Counted from the stretch's first letter, positions 47,367 through 55,784 are shown. The stretch is 64,000 nt of DNA from Rhodothermales bacterium (GCA_028278205.1 JANQES010000110.1:62001-126000), one strand, 5' to 3'. Notes: generated by a model from the sequence alone, not told the origin. Made by a program: numbers and translations.

Positions 47367-48455
47367 TCACTTCTCCGGCAAAGCCGCCCTGAAAAACCGA
47401 AGCCAGTTGCCGTGGAAGATGGCTTCGATGTCTTCTTGCGAATAACCCCGGTCAGAGAGGAGGCCGGTGAGTTTTTGCAGGTCGGTGATGGTGTCGAGAT
47501 CGCGCGGGGTCTGGTCGGCGCCGAAGCCGCCGTCGAGGTCGCTGCCGAGGGCGGCGTGGCGGGTGGTTCCGGCGATCTGGCAGACGTGGTCGATGTGATC
47601 GGCGACGGCATCGAGGCCGACGACCTCGGGCGAGGTTTCGCCGCGTACCCAGCCGGGATAAAGCATCCACCCATCCATCGCCGCGCCGATGACAGCGTCT
47701 CGGTCGATGAGTTGTTTGATCTGGGCGTCGGTGAGCTGGCGGTCGCCCGGCACGAGGGCGCGGCAGTTGTGATGGCTTGCCAGCACCGGCCCGTCGAACA
47801 CGTCGAGCGCCTGCGCCATGCTCTCGTCGCACAGGTGCGTCACGTCGAGGGCGATGCCGAGGCGGGCGAACTGGCGCAGGAGATCGGCGCCTTTGTCGCT
47901 CAGCGGGCCTACGACGCCGGTGCCGAAGGCGTAGTGGCCCTGTCCATAGTGCGTCAGCCCGGCGGCGCGCAGCCCGTCATCCCACCAACTCTCGGCATGC
48001 TCCAGCGAGACGATGGGGTCGCAGCCTTCCATGCTGAGGATGATGCCCAGGGGCGTCTCCGTGTCGGGTTGAAGCCATGCGTGCCAGTGGTCGTCGAGGT
48101 CGGCGGCGGTGCGGAGGATGCGGAGGTGGCCCTGGCGTTCGAGCAGCCGGTAATAGGCCAGTTGCCCCTGCGCAGCCGTGTAGGCGATAGCCTGGTTGGC
48201 GTAGTCCAGATCGGTGCGGTTGTAGGCAGGCTTGGGCTCCTGGGCCGGGCCGCCGCGTGCCAGCACCGTCGCCACGCAAACGGCCACGCCGGCATGTCGT
48301 AGTTCGGGCAGGGTAGTTGTGCAGTGGCCGCGCGCGTTCAGGTCGGTCATGTGCGCCTCGCGGCGTCGTAGCTCCGCCACCGACAGCGTCAGGTCGCGGT
48401 TGAACGAGGCGGCGTTCCAGGCCAGATCGAGGTGGGCGTCGATGATGGGTATCAT
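47367..48455 (-). CDS. Membrane-dipeptidase-like M19 peptidase
   Basis: 362 residues without a signal peptide. The binuclear zinc ligands are visible in order: IDAHLDLAWN (residues 5-14), LSMEGCDPI (bridging Glu), LDVTHLCDES, VLASHHNCRALVPG and GSDLDGGFGADQTP. This is the renal-dipeptidase family that cleaves dipeptides, including those with D residues. It heads a minus-strand run with the RidA-like and symporter genes, suggesting uptake and breakdown of peptides or amino acids. Start ATG at 48455. Confidence 0.92.
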   Translation of the reverse strand: MIPIIDAHLDLAWNAASFNRDLTLSVAELRRREAHMTDLNARGHCTTTLPELRHAGVAVCVATVLARGGPAQEPKPAYNRTDLDYANQAIAYTAAQGQLAYYRLLERQGHLRILRTAADLDDHWHAWLQPDTETPLGIILSMEGCDPIVSLEHAESWWDDGLRAAGLTHYGQGHYAFGTGVVGPLSDKGADLLRQFARLGIALDVTHLCDESMAQALDVFDGPVLASHHNCRALVPGDRQLTDAQIKQLIDRDAVIGAAMDGWMLYPGWVRGETSPEVVGLDAVADHIDHVCQIAGTTRHAALGSDLDGGFGADQTPRDLDTITDLQKLTGLLSDRGYSQEDIEAIFHGNWLRFFRAALPEK

Positions 48456-48591
48456 GCTGCGAATATAGAGCGTTTTTCATTTGAAATCAGTTGAGAATTG
48501 TATGGGGGTGTGGGAGTATGGGAGTGTGGGAGGGTCTTGATGCAAAAGTGTTACATTGGTTTGGTGGCAAACTGAGAAAATAAACCAGCAA

Positions 48592-49431
48592 ATGCGCATT
48601 CTCGTCACTGGAACGTCCGGCCAACTCGGCGCCGCCATCGCGGCTGATCTTTCTACCGACCACGAGGTGGTGGGTGTGGATATCGTCGGGGGGGCGCATA
48701 CAACGCATCGCGGCAGCATCACAGACCGGGCTTTTGTTTTTTCGATGATGGATGGCGTGGAGGCCGTGGTTCACACGGCGTCGCTCCATGCGCCGCACGT
48801 GCCAAATCACTCTCGTTCGCTTTTCGTCGATGTCAACGTCAAGGGCACCGTGCATCTGTTGGAAGCTGCCGTAAAAAACGGCGCCGGGCGTTTCGTCTAC
48901 ACGAGCACGACCTCGCTTTATGGCCGGGCGATGGAACCGAAAGACCGTGCTGTCTGGGTCACCGAATCGCTGACGCCCGAGCCGCGCGACGTCTACGACA
49001 TCACGAAGATCGCCGCTGAACAACTCTGCCGGGATATCGCCGGCAAGACGGCGCTTTCGTGCCTCAGCCTCCGCGTCTCCCGATTTTTCACCGAGCCGCC
49101 GGAGAAGATGGCGCTGTACCGGCTCTATCGGGGCGTAGACGTCCGCGACGTGGTCATGGCGCACCGGCTGGCTCTCTTCGCCGACGTGCCGGAGTATGAG
49201 GTGTTCAACATCTCCGCCCAATCGCCTTTTTCCAAGGACGACACCGAAGAGTTGCTGCACGATGCCCCGGCGGTGCTCCGGCGGCGCGTCCCAATGCTGG
49301 AGGCGGCGTTTGCACACCGGGGATGGACGCTGCCCGCATCCATCGACCGCATCTACGCCATCGACAAGGCCGTCCAACACCTTGGCTATCAGCCGCGTTA
49401 TGATTTCGAAGCGTTCCTGAACGAATTCTAA
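48592..49431 (+). CDS. NAD-dependent epimerase/dehydratase (extended SDR)
   Basis: 279 residues from the ATG at 48592. The Rossmann motif VTGTSGQLG lies at residues 5-13, FVYTSTTSLYG contains the catalytic Ser/Thr, and DVYDITKIAAEQL the YxxxK (Tyr at about 139). A VRVSRFFTE-like segment follows in the usual place for UDP-sugar epimerases, though LRVSRF here is shorter. Substrate probably a nucleotide-linked or free sugar. The 136-base gap before it is divergent from the dipeptidase and shows no repeat except CA-rich GGGAGTGTGGGAG words near 48508. Confidence 0.88.
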   Translation: MRILVTGTSGQLGAAIAADLSTDHEVVGVDIVGGAHTTHRGSITDRAFVFSMMDGVEAVVHTASLHAPHVPNHSRSLFVDVNVKGTVHLLEAAVKNGAGRFVYTSTTSLYGRAMEPKDRAVWVTESLTPEPRDVYDITKIAAEQLCRDIAGKTALSCLSLRVSRFFTEPPEKMALYRLYRGVDVRDVVMAHRLALFADVPEYEVFNISAQSPFSKDDTEELLHDAPAVLRRRVPMLEAAFAHRGWTLPASIDRIYAIDKAVQHLGYQPRYDFEAFLNEF

Positions 49432-49437
49432 GTGCAG

Positions 49438-49547
49438 GGAATGGCCAGTGGGATGTGGCCAGTGGGGATTTTGGGAAAGGGAGAGAGGGGAAAGGGAGAA
49501 TCGGAAACAGAAAAGCCGACCTTAGCCGGTGGGCCGCCCGGAACGGA
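49438..49547. repeat. Dispersed repeat copy 2 (CCAGTGGGATGTGG block plus GGGAGAGGG tract)
   Basis: GGCCAGTGGGATGTGGCCAG, TGGGGATTTTGGGAAAGGG, a short GGGAGAG tract and TTAGCCGGTGGGCCGCC appear in the same order as at 25287-25423. It is the first part of the 401-base convergent gap 49432-49832. The rest of the gap holds GCGCAGGCACGCGAAAAAGG, TTTGAGTGAGGCGTAGCC, a 28-bp palindrome and a GGTCCGG/CCGGACC hairpin (49682-49703), and no gene. Confidence 0.8.
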
Positions 49548-49624
49548 GCGCAGGCACGCGAAAAAGGAAAATTTGCTGTTTGAGTGAGGCGTAGCCGAGC
49601 GCGTTTCAAAGTTGAGCGCGTGCC

Positions 49625-49652
49625 GTAAAGACGTTACATGTAACGTCTTTAC
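49625..49652. repeat. Perfect 28-bp palindrome (GTAAAGACGTTACA type)
   Basis: GTAAAGACGTTACA joined directly to TGTAACGTCTTTAC. It differs from the palindrome at 41495-41522 at one base per arm (A for G, compensated by T for C), so symmetry has been kept. Confidence 0.9.
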
Positions 49653-49832
49653 GCGGCCCAGCGGGTAGCGTCTTGATCTTTTGGTCCGGAGCCTGCCCCG
49701 GACCACGATCCGGGGATCCGGGGGATCAAGCCAAAAGGACAAACAAACGCGATCATACCGCCACGCCGGGATAAGATGTATCCATCAATATCTCTGTCAC
49801 AGTACCAAGGACGCACTGACATTCATAAGGTA

Positions 49833-50915
49833 TCACGGCGTGGTCGATCCACCCGTAAAAAAGCCGGCGCGTTCGAGCAGGACAAAAGGCGGGCGAAACG
49901 CGGTCGATTCGACGTAGCCCGAACCCCAAAAGCCAAACCCGTTTTCCACATTCGAAAACGTGCCCGGCTCGACGAGAAACTCGGGGTCGAACGCCCCGAT
50001 GGGCGAGACCCAACCCTCATCGCCGACGTGGACGCGGAGTAGGATCTCTTTCAAATCGATGATTTCTGTGGTCAGTTCATCATCTTCGTCAAAAACCTGA
50101 AAGATCACCTGATAATCTGCGATGAGGTCGATTTCCAGAAGCCATCCGCCGGCTTGTTTGGTGGGACGGCCTCGATAGTTGAAGGTGATGGGGTTGAAGA
50201 TGGGCGTGCTGCCGCCTTCACGAAGCCCGACGACGACGTATTCCACGTCGATGCGGGGCAGGGTCGGGGGATCGCCGTGGATGAAAACAGGCATCAGGGC
50301 CTCGCGAACCCTGTTGGTCGCCGGCTCCAGCACCTCTAGCGTCACCGGCGGCGGAATCGTCGTCACAGCCGAGGCCGTCGCGCCGTCGGAGCGGGTGATG
50401 TCGAGGCGGTAGGTTTCGCCGGGTTGGGCCGGGAACGCCGCCCAGTAGACGTGCCGGTAATCGCCGTCCGGGAGTTGAATGACCGAGTCTCGCCACGCCC
50501 GTGTCTCGCCGGTTTGCATCAGCGTGGTCGTCACCGTGGCGTCGATGGGCTCTGGACGAATCAGTCGAATTTCGCTTTGAATCTCAAAAACCCGCACCGC
50601 GTGCGTATCGGCTTTCGGGTTGATCAGGCCGTACACCGTAAAGGGCCGGTCGGTCCCCAGTTGAACGTTGACACCCTCTTCGCAACCAAGGGTGAGGAGA
50701 GTGAGGAGGCAGGCGAGGAAGGCTGGCTGTAGGACGGGGCGTTTTGGATTTTGGATTTTGGATTTTGGATTTTGGATTGTTGATCTGGAGGAAAGTAAAT
50801 AATCCGATGAAGCTGCGACGGTTGGAGGCGCTTCAGCTTCTTCGGCTGGGAAAACGGTTTTGGACGAGACCAATCCAAAATCCAAAATCCAAAATCCAAA
50901 ATTATCCACTCTCAT
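49833..50915 (-). CDS. DUF4249 lipoprotein, partner of TonB-dependent receptor
   Basis: 360 residues if read from ATG 50915, which overlaps the receptor stop (TGATG). The lipoprotein signal (PAFLACLLTLLTLGC) comes only after about 60 residues translated from a TTTTGGAT element (FGFWILDFGL, STIQNPKSKIQNPK). After the lipid Cys follow the DUF4249 features: FTVYGLINPKADTHAVRVFE, AWRDSVIQLPDG, FPAQPGETYRLDIT, VGLREGG and FGFWGSGYVESTAFRPP. The family is an outer-membrane partner of receptors in Bacteroidota. The repeat seems inserted within the first codons without breaking the frame; whether the product is still exported is unclear. Confidence 0.85.
   Translation of the reverse strand: MRVDNFGFWILDFGLVSSKTVFPAEEAEAPPTVAASSDYLLSSRSTIQNPKSKIQNPKRPVLQPAFLACLLTLLTLGCEEGVNVQLGTDRPFTVYGLINPKADTHAVRVFEIQSEIRLIRPEPIDATVTTTLMQTGETRAWRDSVIQLPDGDYRHVYWAAFPAQPGETYRLDITRSDGATASAVTTIPPPVTLEVLEPATNRVREALMPVFIHGDPPTLPRIDVEYVVVGLREGGSTPIFNPITFNYRGRPTKQAGGWLLEIDLIADYQVIFQVFDEDDELTTEIIDLKEILLRVHVGDEGWVSPIGAFDPEFLVEPGTFSNVENGFGFWGSGYVESTAFRPPFVLLERAGFFTGGSTTP
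50740..50904. repeat. Inverted-repeat element, TTTTGGAT family, in frame inside a gene
   Basis: Left arm 50740-50779 has five TTTTGGAT words ending GGATTG; right arm 50871-50904 begins CAATCC and has four CCAAAATC words. The core of about 90 bases has no gene but includes a small GAAGCTG/CAGCTTC pairing. It separates the DUF4249 signal peptide from the coupled start codon at 50915. Confidence 0.88.
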
Positions 50916-53188
50916 CAATCCACCTCAATTTTAATCCCCACAGTGGGGACGAACGGGAGCTGGTCGCTGCGTTCGGTCGTGAAAATATCCAGCGCGAAGA
51001 GGTTGCGGCGGTCGTAGAGGTTGATGGCGCCGGCTTGCAGGGTCAGGGTGAACGTGTCGTACTCAAACCGTCGTTCCGCCGACACGTCGAGCCGGTGGTA
51101 CGTCGGGAGGGTGCCCTGGAAGGGACGTTCGTAGATCACCCGTTGCTCGTCGGGGACGTTGAAGAGGTCTTGCACGCCGTTGAGCAATACGAAGCCGTCG
51201 AAACCAAAGACGCGGTTGAAAGGCCGCCCGGAGCCGAAATTCCACCGGACGCTCAGGTCTACGCCGCCGAGCGTGGTGCTGGCGAGCACGTTGAGTTGAT
51301 GGCGCCGGTCGTGGGGCGGGCGGAATTTAAGCCGTTCGTCGCCGTACCAGAGCGCGAGGGCGGCTTGCTTGGCTTCGTATTCGACCGATGAGAGGCCGTA
51401 ATTGACGTAGCCGTAGAACCGGGGACGCCGCACCTCCAGGCGCAGGTCGAGGCCGGCCACCTCGCCGTCGGCGCGTTGCAGGCGGCTCGTAAAGCGCGGA
51501 AACGCCGTCCATTCGGCGATGAAAAGGTTGCGCAGGCGTTTGTAGAAACCCTCCGCCGCCACTTCGAGCCAGGGCGTGGGGCTGACGCGATAGCCCAGCA
51601 CCAGGTGCGTCGCTTTCGAGAGGTCTTCGATGGGCGCGCTGCGCCAGGCGGTAAAGACGTTGGTGGCGTCGCGCCGGTCGTTGAGGCCGAAGATCTCCTG
51701 ATGATACAGGCCCGCCGCTGCGCTGACCTCGTGGCGTCCTTTCTGCCAGATCACCCGCAGGCGCGGCTCGACGAACGCCGCTTCATCCTGGTTGGGGAAG
51801 AGCTGCCCGATCACCGTCATGCGGGCGCGCAGGTTGTCGGTGATGTAAAAGTCGGGTTCGATGTAAATGCCGGCTTTGTGGCGTCGGCTGAAGCCAAATT
51901 CCACATTTTGATAGACGCCGCCGAGCAGCGACGTCACCTGCGGCACGCGCCAGAATAACCCCCATTTCCACTCCGCTTCCTGGAAGAAATTGGTCATATT
52001 GACGGCGTAATTGAGCCCCTTGACCTCCGTCCAGCGCACGGGCTGATCGCGCGGCCCCAACTCGCTGCGCATGTGCGAGAACGACAACATCACTTCGGCG
52101 ATGAACGGCAACTGACGAGGCAGCACCACGTAGCGCAGCCCGACGGCGGTGTTCTGCCAGCGCACCTCTTCCAGGATCCGGTCTTCAGATTCCTGCCCCA
52201 GCGTGCCCCGGTCGTACGTGTGCAACGCGCTGACCGAGAGCTGGCTGTTGCGGCTGATGACAGCATGGATCTTACCAAACGCATCGCCGAAGGTATACGG
52301 CATATCCTGATCGACGTACTGCTGCGCGGCCTGCTCGATGACCGACTGGCGGAACGAGCCGATGAACGAAACGCGGTCGCGCGCCAGCGGCCCTTCGAGA
52401 CGCGCGCCGCTGACGAACGGCGCCACCGAGACGGCGCTGGCATACCCGCGCTTATTGCCGTTGCGCGATTGCACGTCGATGACCGAAGAGATCCGCCCGC
52501 TGTACGGCCCGCCGTAGCCTGCCGTGTAGACGTCGGCCTGGCGCAGGATGTCCGAGGGGAAGGCCGAATAGAAGCCGAGGATGTGATAGGGCTGATGGAC
52601 GTACATCCCGTCGATCAGCGCCATGTTGTGCGAGGGTTCGCCGCCCCGAATGAAAAGCTGCCCGCCCCGGTCACCGAGCGAGATCACGCCCGGCAACGCC
52701 GTCAGAAACGAAACCAGATCGCCCGAAACATCCGGCGTGGGGATCAACTCGATATCTTTCGGGCGGACGATTTGCAGCCCCGCCGTCACCCTGGCCGCCC
52801 CGGTCTCCGGCGCCGCCTCCACGACCACCTCCCCGAGTTCCTCTTCGTCAGCTGCGAGGGTGATGTTCACCGTGCGTCGCTCGCTCGCTGCCAGCCTCAG
52901 TGTATCGGTAAATGTTTGAAAGCCGATGAACGAGGCGCGCAGCACGTATCGCCCCGGCGGGATGCGTGTGATGCTGTAGATGCCGTCGGCGTCGGTAGCC
53001 GCCCCGCGCAAGTCGCCGCCGGCATTTTCGAGCACGACGTTGACGCCCAGCAACGCCTCGCCGTTCGCGGCATCGGTCACAAAACCCCGCACCGTCGCAG
53101 TCTGGGCATGGGCGTGCTGAAGACCCACCAGACCTGCGAGGACGAACAAAGCCAGGGCTAACCTGCCAAAGCGGGCACACAAAGACAT
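50915..53188 (-). CDS. TonB-dependent receptor with carboxypeptidase-like domain
   Basis: 757 residues from the ATG at 53188, giving a signal peptide ending GLQHAHAQ. The first domain (TVRGFVTDAANGEALLGVNVVLE, GIYSITRIPPGRYVL) is the CarboxypepD_reg-like module typical of Bacteroidota receptors. The plug follows (SGDLVSFLTALPGVISLGDRGG, LFIRGGEPSHNMALIDGMYV) and then a barrel of about 550 residues ending with an aromatic-poor VPTVGIKIEVD. It imports a ligand across the outer membrane with TonB energy. It is translationally coupled to the DUF4249 lipoprotein. No SusD-like gene is present, and the ligand is unknown. Confidence 0.93.
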   Translation of the reverse strand: MSLCARFGRLALALFVLAGLVGLQHAHAQTATVRGFVTDAANGEALLGVNVVLENAGGDLRGAATDADGIYSITRIPPGRYVLRASFIGFQTFTDTLRLAASERRTVNITLAADEEELGEVVVEAAPETGAARVTAGLQIVRPKDIELIPTPDVSGDLVSFLTALPGVISLGDRGGQLFIRGGEPSHNMALIDGMYVHQPYHILGFYSAFPSDILRQADVYTAGYGGPYSGRISSVIDVQSRNGNKRGYASAVSVAPFVSGARLEGPLARDRVSFIGSFRQSVIEQAAQQYVDQDMPYTFGDAFGKIHAVISRNSQLSVSALHTYDRGTLGQESEDRILEEVRWQNTAVGLRYVVLPRQLPFIAEVMLSFSHMRSELGPRDQPVRWTEVKGLNYAVNMTNFFQEAEWKWGLFWRVPQVTSLLGGVYQNVEFGFSRRHKAGIYIEPDFYITDNLRARMTVIGQLFPNQDEAAFVEPRLRVIWQKGRHEVSAAAGLYHQEIFGLNDRRDATNVFTAWRSAPIEDLSKATHLVLGYRVSPTPWLEVAAEGFYKRLRNLFIAEWTAFPRFTSRLQRADGEVAGLDLRLEVRRPRFYGYVNYGLSSVEYEAKQAALALWYGDERLKFRPPHDRRHQLNVLASTTLGGVDLSVRWNFGSGRPFNRVFGFDGFVLLNGVQDLFNVPDEQRVIYERPFQGTLPTYHRLDVSAERRFEYDTFTLTLQAGAINLYDRRNLFALDIFTTERSDQLPFVPTVGIKIEVD

Positions 53189-53305
53189 GCGGTGGGCGTG
53201 TTTGTGGGAAGCGGTGTTTCGGAAGTATAGGAGGAGAGGGGGTATAGATCCAAACACCAGGGCACCCCGCCAATAACGTGTACCTCGAAGACTAGTGAAA
53301 GGCTA

Positions 53306-53336
53306 TTTTATTTTTTCACGAGGTGAAAAAATAAAA
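53306..53336. terminator. AT-rich 14-bp hairpin upstream of the TonB receptor gene
   Basis: TTTTATTTTTTCAC (53306-53319) pairs perfectly with GTGAAAAAATAAAA (53323-53336) around GAG. For the minus strand it lies between the GIY-YIG stop (53499) and the receptor start (53188) and could end the Nramp-related / GIY-YIG transcript. It belongs to the 310-base gap 53189-53498. Confidence 0.5.
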
Positions 53337-53365
53337 AACTGGAATGTCTCGATTTGTAGGATCGC

Positions 53366-53463
53366 GACGCTCCTGCGTCGCCCTTGCTCTTCCGAGACGC
53401 TCCTGCCTCGATTCTCAGACGCAGGAGCGTCCGGTTCTGCATTCCCACGCAGGAGCGTGGGAA
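53366..53463. repeat. Repeat cluster of GACGCTCCTGCGTCG words in both orientations
   Basis: GACGCTCCTGCGTCG at 53366-53380 is itself partly palindromic. GACGCTCCTGCCTCG follows at 53396-53410, then the inverted GACGCAGGAGCGTCC at 53418-53432 and CACGCAGGAGCGTGGG at 53446-53461, followed by AACGAGCT. Two forward and two inverted words make a large nested hairpin downstream of the GIY-YIG gene. Confidence 0.85.
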
Positions 53464-53498
53464 CGAGCTAATGACAATCAAGGAATGAGGATATCCCT

Positions 53499-54227
53499 TT
53501 AAATATTAACGTATCGAATCGGGTTCTGGTTATATTTTGGAAAATAGTTGCGGACTGTTTTGTGAACATATTTATCGCGAATGGCCGGCTCAGCAATCGT
53601 CCCCACAAATTCCCATCGTGGTTTGTCCGGATCGTGAGCGCTGTCTCTGGTCATGAAAGTTGAGCCTGCCGGAAACCACGCTTTCACTTCATAGACTTCT
53701 TTAACGACGCCCTCGTAAATCGCGAACGCATACCGTACTTGTTCGCGTTTCGGGCCCAACACCCACATGCCCCGAGTTGCGTCATACAATTCAACCGGCG
53801 ACATGCCGTATCGATAGAGTTGATTGATACGGATGAGAAGGGAAGGCTCGGTAATGGTTGCTTCTTTCTGATGGTAGAGTGCGGTTATGTCCTCTGTACT
53901 CATACGACCATGGATCCCGGCACGCCAGCCCCGAACCTGATTGGACAGATTCGTCTTGCCTAATAGATCGATGACGGCGGCTTCGACGCGTTTTGCCGTT
54001 TGGTCCGTTTCGAGTCCGTGAATCAGGATTTCTATCTTCGGTTCTTTGTCGCGCTGGCGGATGTCATGAATCCGGGCCGTTTTCTCCGACTCGGATGTAT
54101 CCTTGAGATGATCGAATGCTCTGTTTCCCCGGCCTTTGCCTACGTAGAACACCTCCTCCGTATCCGGGTCGAGATACAGATAGACGTAGTATTGAAGCTT
54201 CTGTATAACTTCTGGAGGAAAGAGCAT
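53499..54227 (-). CDS. GIY-YIG (LEM-3-like) nuclease-domain protein
   Basis: 242 residues. The GIY-YIG domain is at the N terminus: YYVYLYLDPDTEEVFYVGKGRG carries the Tyr/Val-Tyr-Leu and Tyr-Val-Gly strands of the LEM-3/ankyrin-repeat type, with the Arg in GNRAFDHL and the metal Glu in VEAAVIDLLGKTN. The C-terminal 110 residues (YAFAIYEGVVKEVYEVKAWF, RWEFVGTIAEPAIRDKYV) form a second domain seen with such nucleases. The start codon follows the upstream transporter stop by one base. No restriction partner is seen. Function not established. Confidence 0.85.
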   Translation of the reverse strand: MLFPPEVIQKLQYYVYLYLDPDTEEVFYVGKGRGNRAFDHLKDTSESEKTARIHDIRQRDKEPKIEILIHGLETDQTAKRVEAAVIDLLGKTNLSNQVRGWRAGIHGRMSTEDITALYHQKEATITEPSLLIRINQLYRYGMSPVELYDATRGMWVLGPKREQVRYAFAIYEGVVKEVYEVKAWFPAGSTFMTRDSAHDPDKPRWEFVGTIAEPAIRDKYVHKTVRNYFPKYNQNPIRYVNI

Positions 54228-54228
54228 C

Positions 54229-55650
54229 TTAAAAACCTAGTGCGCTGGGAATCTGAAAGATACAGAAATACCCGAAAACGAGGAATGCCACGAGCAGGCC
54301 CAGGCCGAAGATCCAGTGCGGGCGGATGACTTCGCGGGCTTCTTCGTTGAACATTTGCGGCAGCACGATATAGAGACCCAGGCCTACCCAGAGCGCTTGC
54401 AGCGGCGTCAGCAGCAGGCCGTCGAGGATGGCGCCTAGCTGGACGAGGAAGACAGGCCGCAGCCCCAGCGTGAAGACGATCACCATGTTGGTGAGGAGGA
54501 AGAAAACCAGGAAGATGCGAAACTGCATTTTCCAGCCGAAACGCTGGCGGAAGGCCGGGATGCAGATGCGGAAGGCGTCGGCCAGCAGGCGCGGCCAGCC
54601 GGCGAGTTGGCCGATCTGCGTGGCAATCAGCGCCGCCGCGCCGCCGAGGATGAACAAGAAGCCGCCCACCGAGCCCCATTGCGTCGAGAAGAGCGTCGAG
54701 AGTTCGAGCGCTACGTCGGGGCCTTCGGGGGCTTTTTGCGCGGCGCCCAGCACGCCGGCGCCGGCAATCAAAAAGCAAATCGTCACCACCACGCCGATGA
54801 CCATCGCCAGCGTGGCGTCGGCGTAGACGACGCGGCACCAGCCTTTGAGGCGTTCGGCGTCCAGGCGCGTGAGGCGGCGCAGCTTAGAGACGTCGGCGCG
54901 GTGGCCGAAACCGACGCCCTCGGCAGCGCCGTAGCCGGCGCCCATCACCCAGTAGGTGTACCAGACCTGGCTGGCAAAGCCGCCCGCGCTCCAGCCCAAC
55001 AGCGGTAGGATCTCCGACCACGGGTTTTCATCCACGCCCAGGTCGATAGCCCAGGCAGGCACCTCCGGCGTGCTCGGGATCAGCCCTTGCACAAACGTCG
55101 AAAAACCCGGAAAAACATGCACCGACACGTAAAGCACGCCCAGCACGATGATCACCACAAAAAAGCTCATCACAATCTTGAGCACGTCGAATCCGCCCGA
55201 CCAGACCACGCCGACGGCAAAGATCGTCACGAGCCAGCCGCCGACGTACGGCGAGACGGGCAGCAACGTGCTGACGAAGATGCCTGCCGCCGATGCCAGC
55301 GATCCTATCGAGATAGCCGCCGTGGCGATCTGTGCCAGCAGCACGATCCACACCGCCCAGTGCGCCGGCCCCGGTATCCGGTCGAACATATCGATCATGC
55401 CCTCGCCGGTGCATACCGTGTAGCGCGCGCCGCTCATCCCAATCCAGTATTTCAGGAAGATCCCGGCGCCGATAGCCCACATCACCGCCGTGCCCAGAAT
55501 GGCGCCGGTGCGGGTTGCCAGAATCACCTCGCCGGAGCCGATGTACTCGGCGCACCACACCAACGCCGGCCCGACCATCAACAAGATCGCGATGCCGGTG
55601 GGTGGTTTGGAGATGGATGGGTCTTGGATGGAGGGGGGCTGTTCGGCCAT
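54229..55650 (-). CDS. Nramp-related transporter lacking the canonical metal motif
   Basis: 473 residues with about 11-12 hydrophobic segments in Nramp order (IAILLMVGPALVWCAEYIGSGE, WIGMSGARYTVCTGEGMIDM, GVGFGHRADVSKLRRL). The first helix of true Mn/Fe carriers has DPGN; here the site reads EYIGSGE. The sixth helix normally has MPH; here WSAGGFASQVWYTYWVM. The protein is therefore an Nramp-related member that probably does not carry Mn(II) in the usual way and may move another cation. It is coupled to the GIY-YIG gene by one base. Start ATG at 55650. Confidence 0.88.
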   Translation of the reverse strand: MAEQPPSIQDPSISKPPTGIAILLMVGPALVWCAEYIGSGEVILATRTGAILGTAVMWAIGAGIFLKYWIGMSGARYTVCTGEGMIDMFDRIPGPAHWAVWIVLLAQIATAAISIGSLASAAGIFVSTLLPVSPYVGGWLVTIFAVGVVWSGGFDVLKIVMSFFVVIIVLGVLYVSVHVFPGFSTFVQGLIPSTPEVPAWAIDLGVDENPWSEILPLLGWSAGGFASQVWYTYWVMGAGYGAAEGVGFGHRADVSKLRRLTRLDAERLKGWCRVVYADATLAMVIGVVVTICFLIAGAGVLGAAQKAPEGPDVALELSTLFSTQWGSVGGFLFILGGAAALIATQIGQLAGWPRLLADAFRICIPAFRQRFGWKMQFRIFLVFFLLTNMVIVFTLGLRPVFLVQLGAILDGLLLTPLQALWVGLGLYIVLPQMFNEEAREVIRPHWIFGLGLLVAFLVFGYFCIFQIPSALGF

Positions 55651-55690
55651 GATCGAGGGGTTTTTACCAGGAATGTGCTCGGGCGCGTCT

Positions 55691-55784
55691 GAAGAGTCCC
55701 GTAGGGACGACCTGTTTGTAGAAATCAGCTTTCTTTTTTGATGCCGGACAGTGCTACAAACAGGACGCCCCTACGGGGCTTCTT
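55691..55784. repeat. Inverted-repeat element, CCCGTAGGGACGACCTGTTTGTAG family
   Basis: Left arm 55691-55721 (GAAGAGTCCCGTAGGGACGA and more) pairs with right arm 55754-55784 (CTACAAACAGGACGCCCCTA and more) with few mismatches; the loop is 32 bases. It is the main content of the 216-base divergent gap between the transporter and the isomerase gene. Confidence 0.88.

Noticed and set aside
52073-53161. Plus-strand open frame within the TonB receptor gene
   Set aside because: Arg/His-rich translation without motifs, opposite a full receptor plug domain.
49833-53188. SusC/SusD-type polysaccharide utilisation locus
   Set aside because: The partner is DUF4249, not SusD, and no glycoside hydrolase is nearby.
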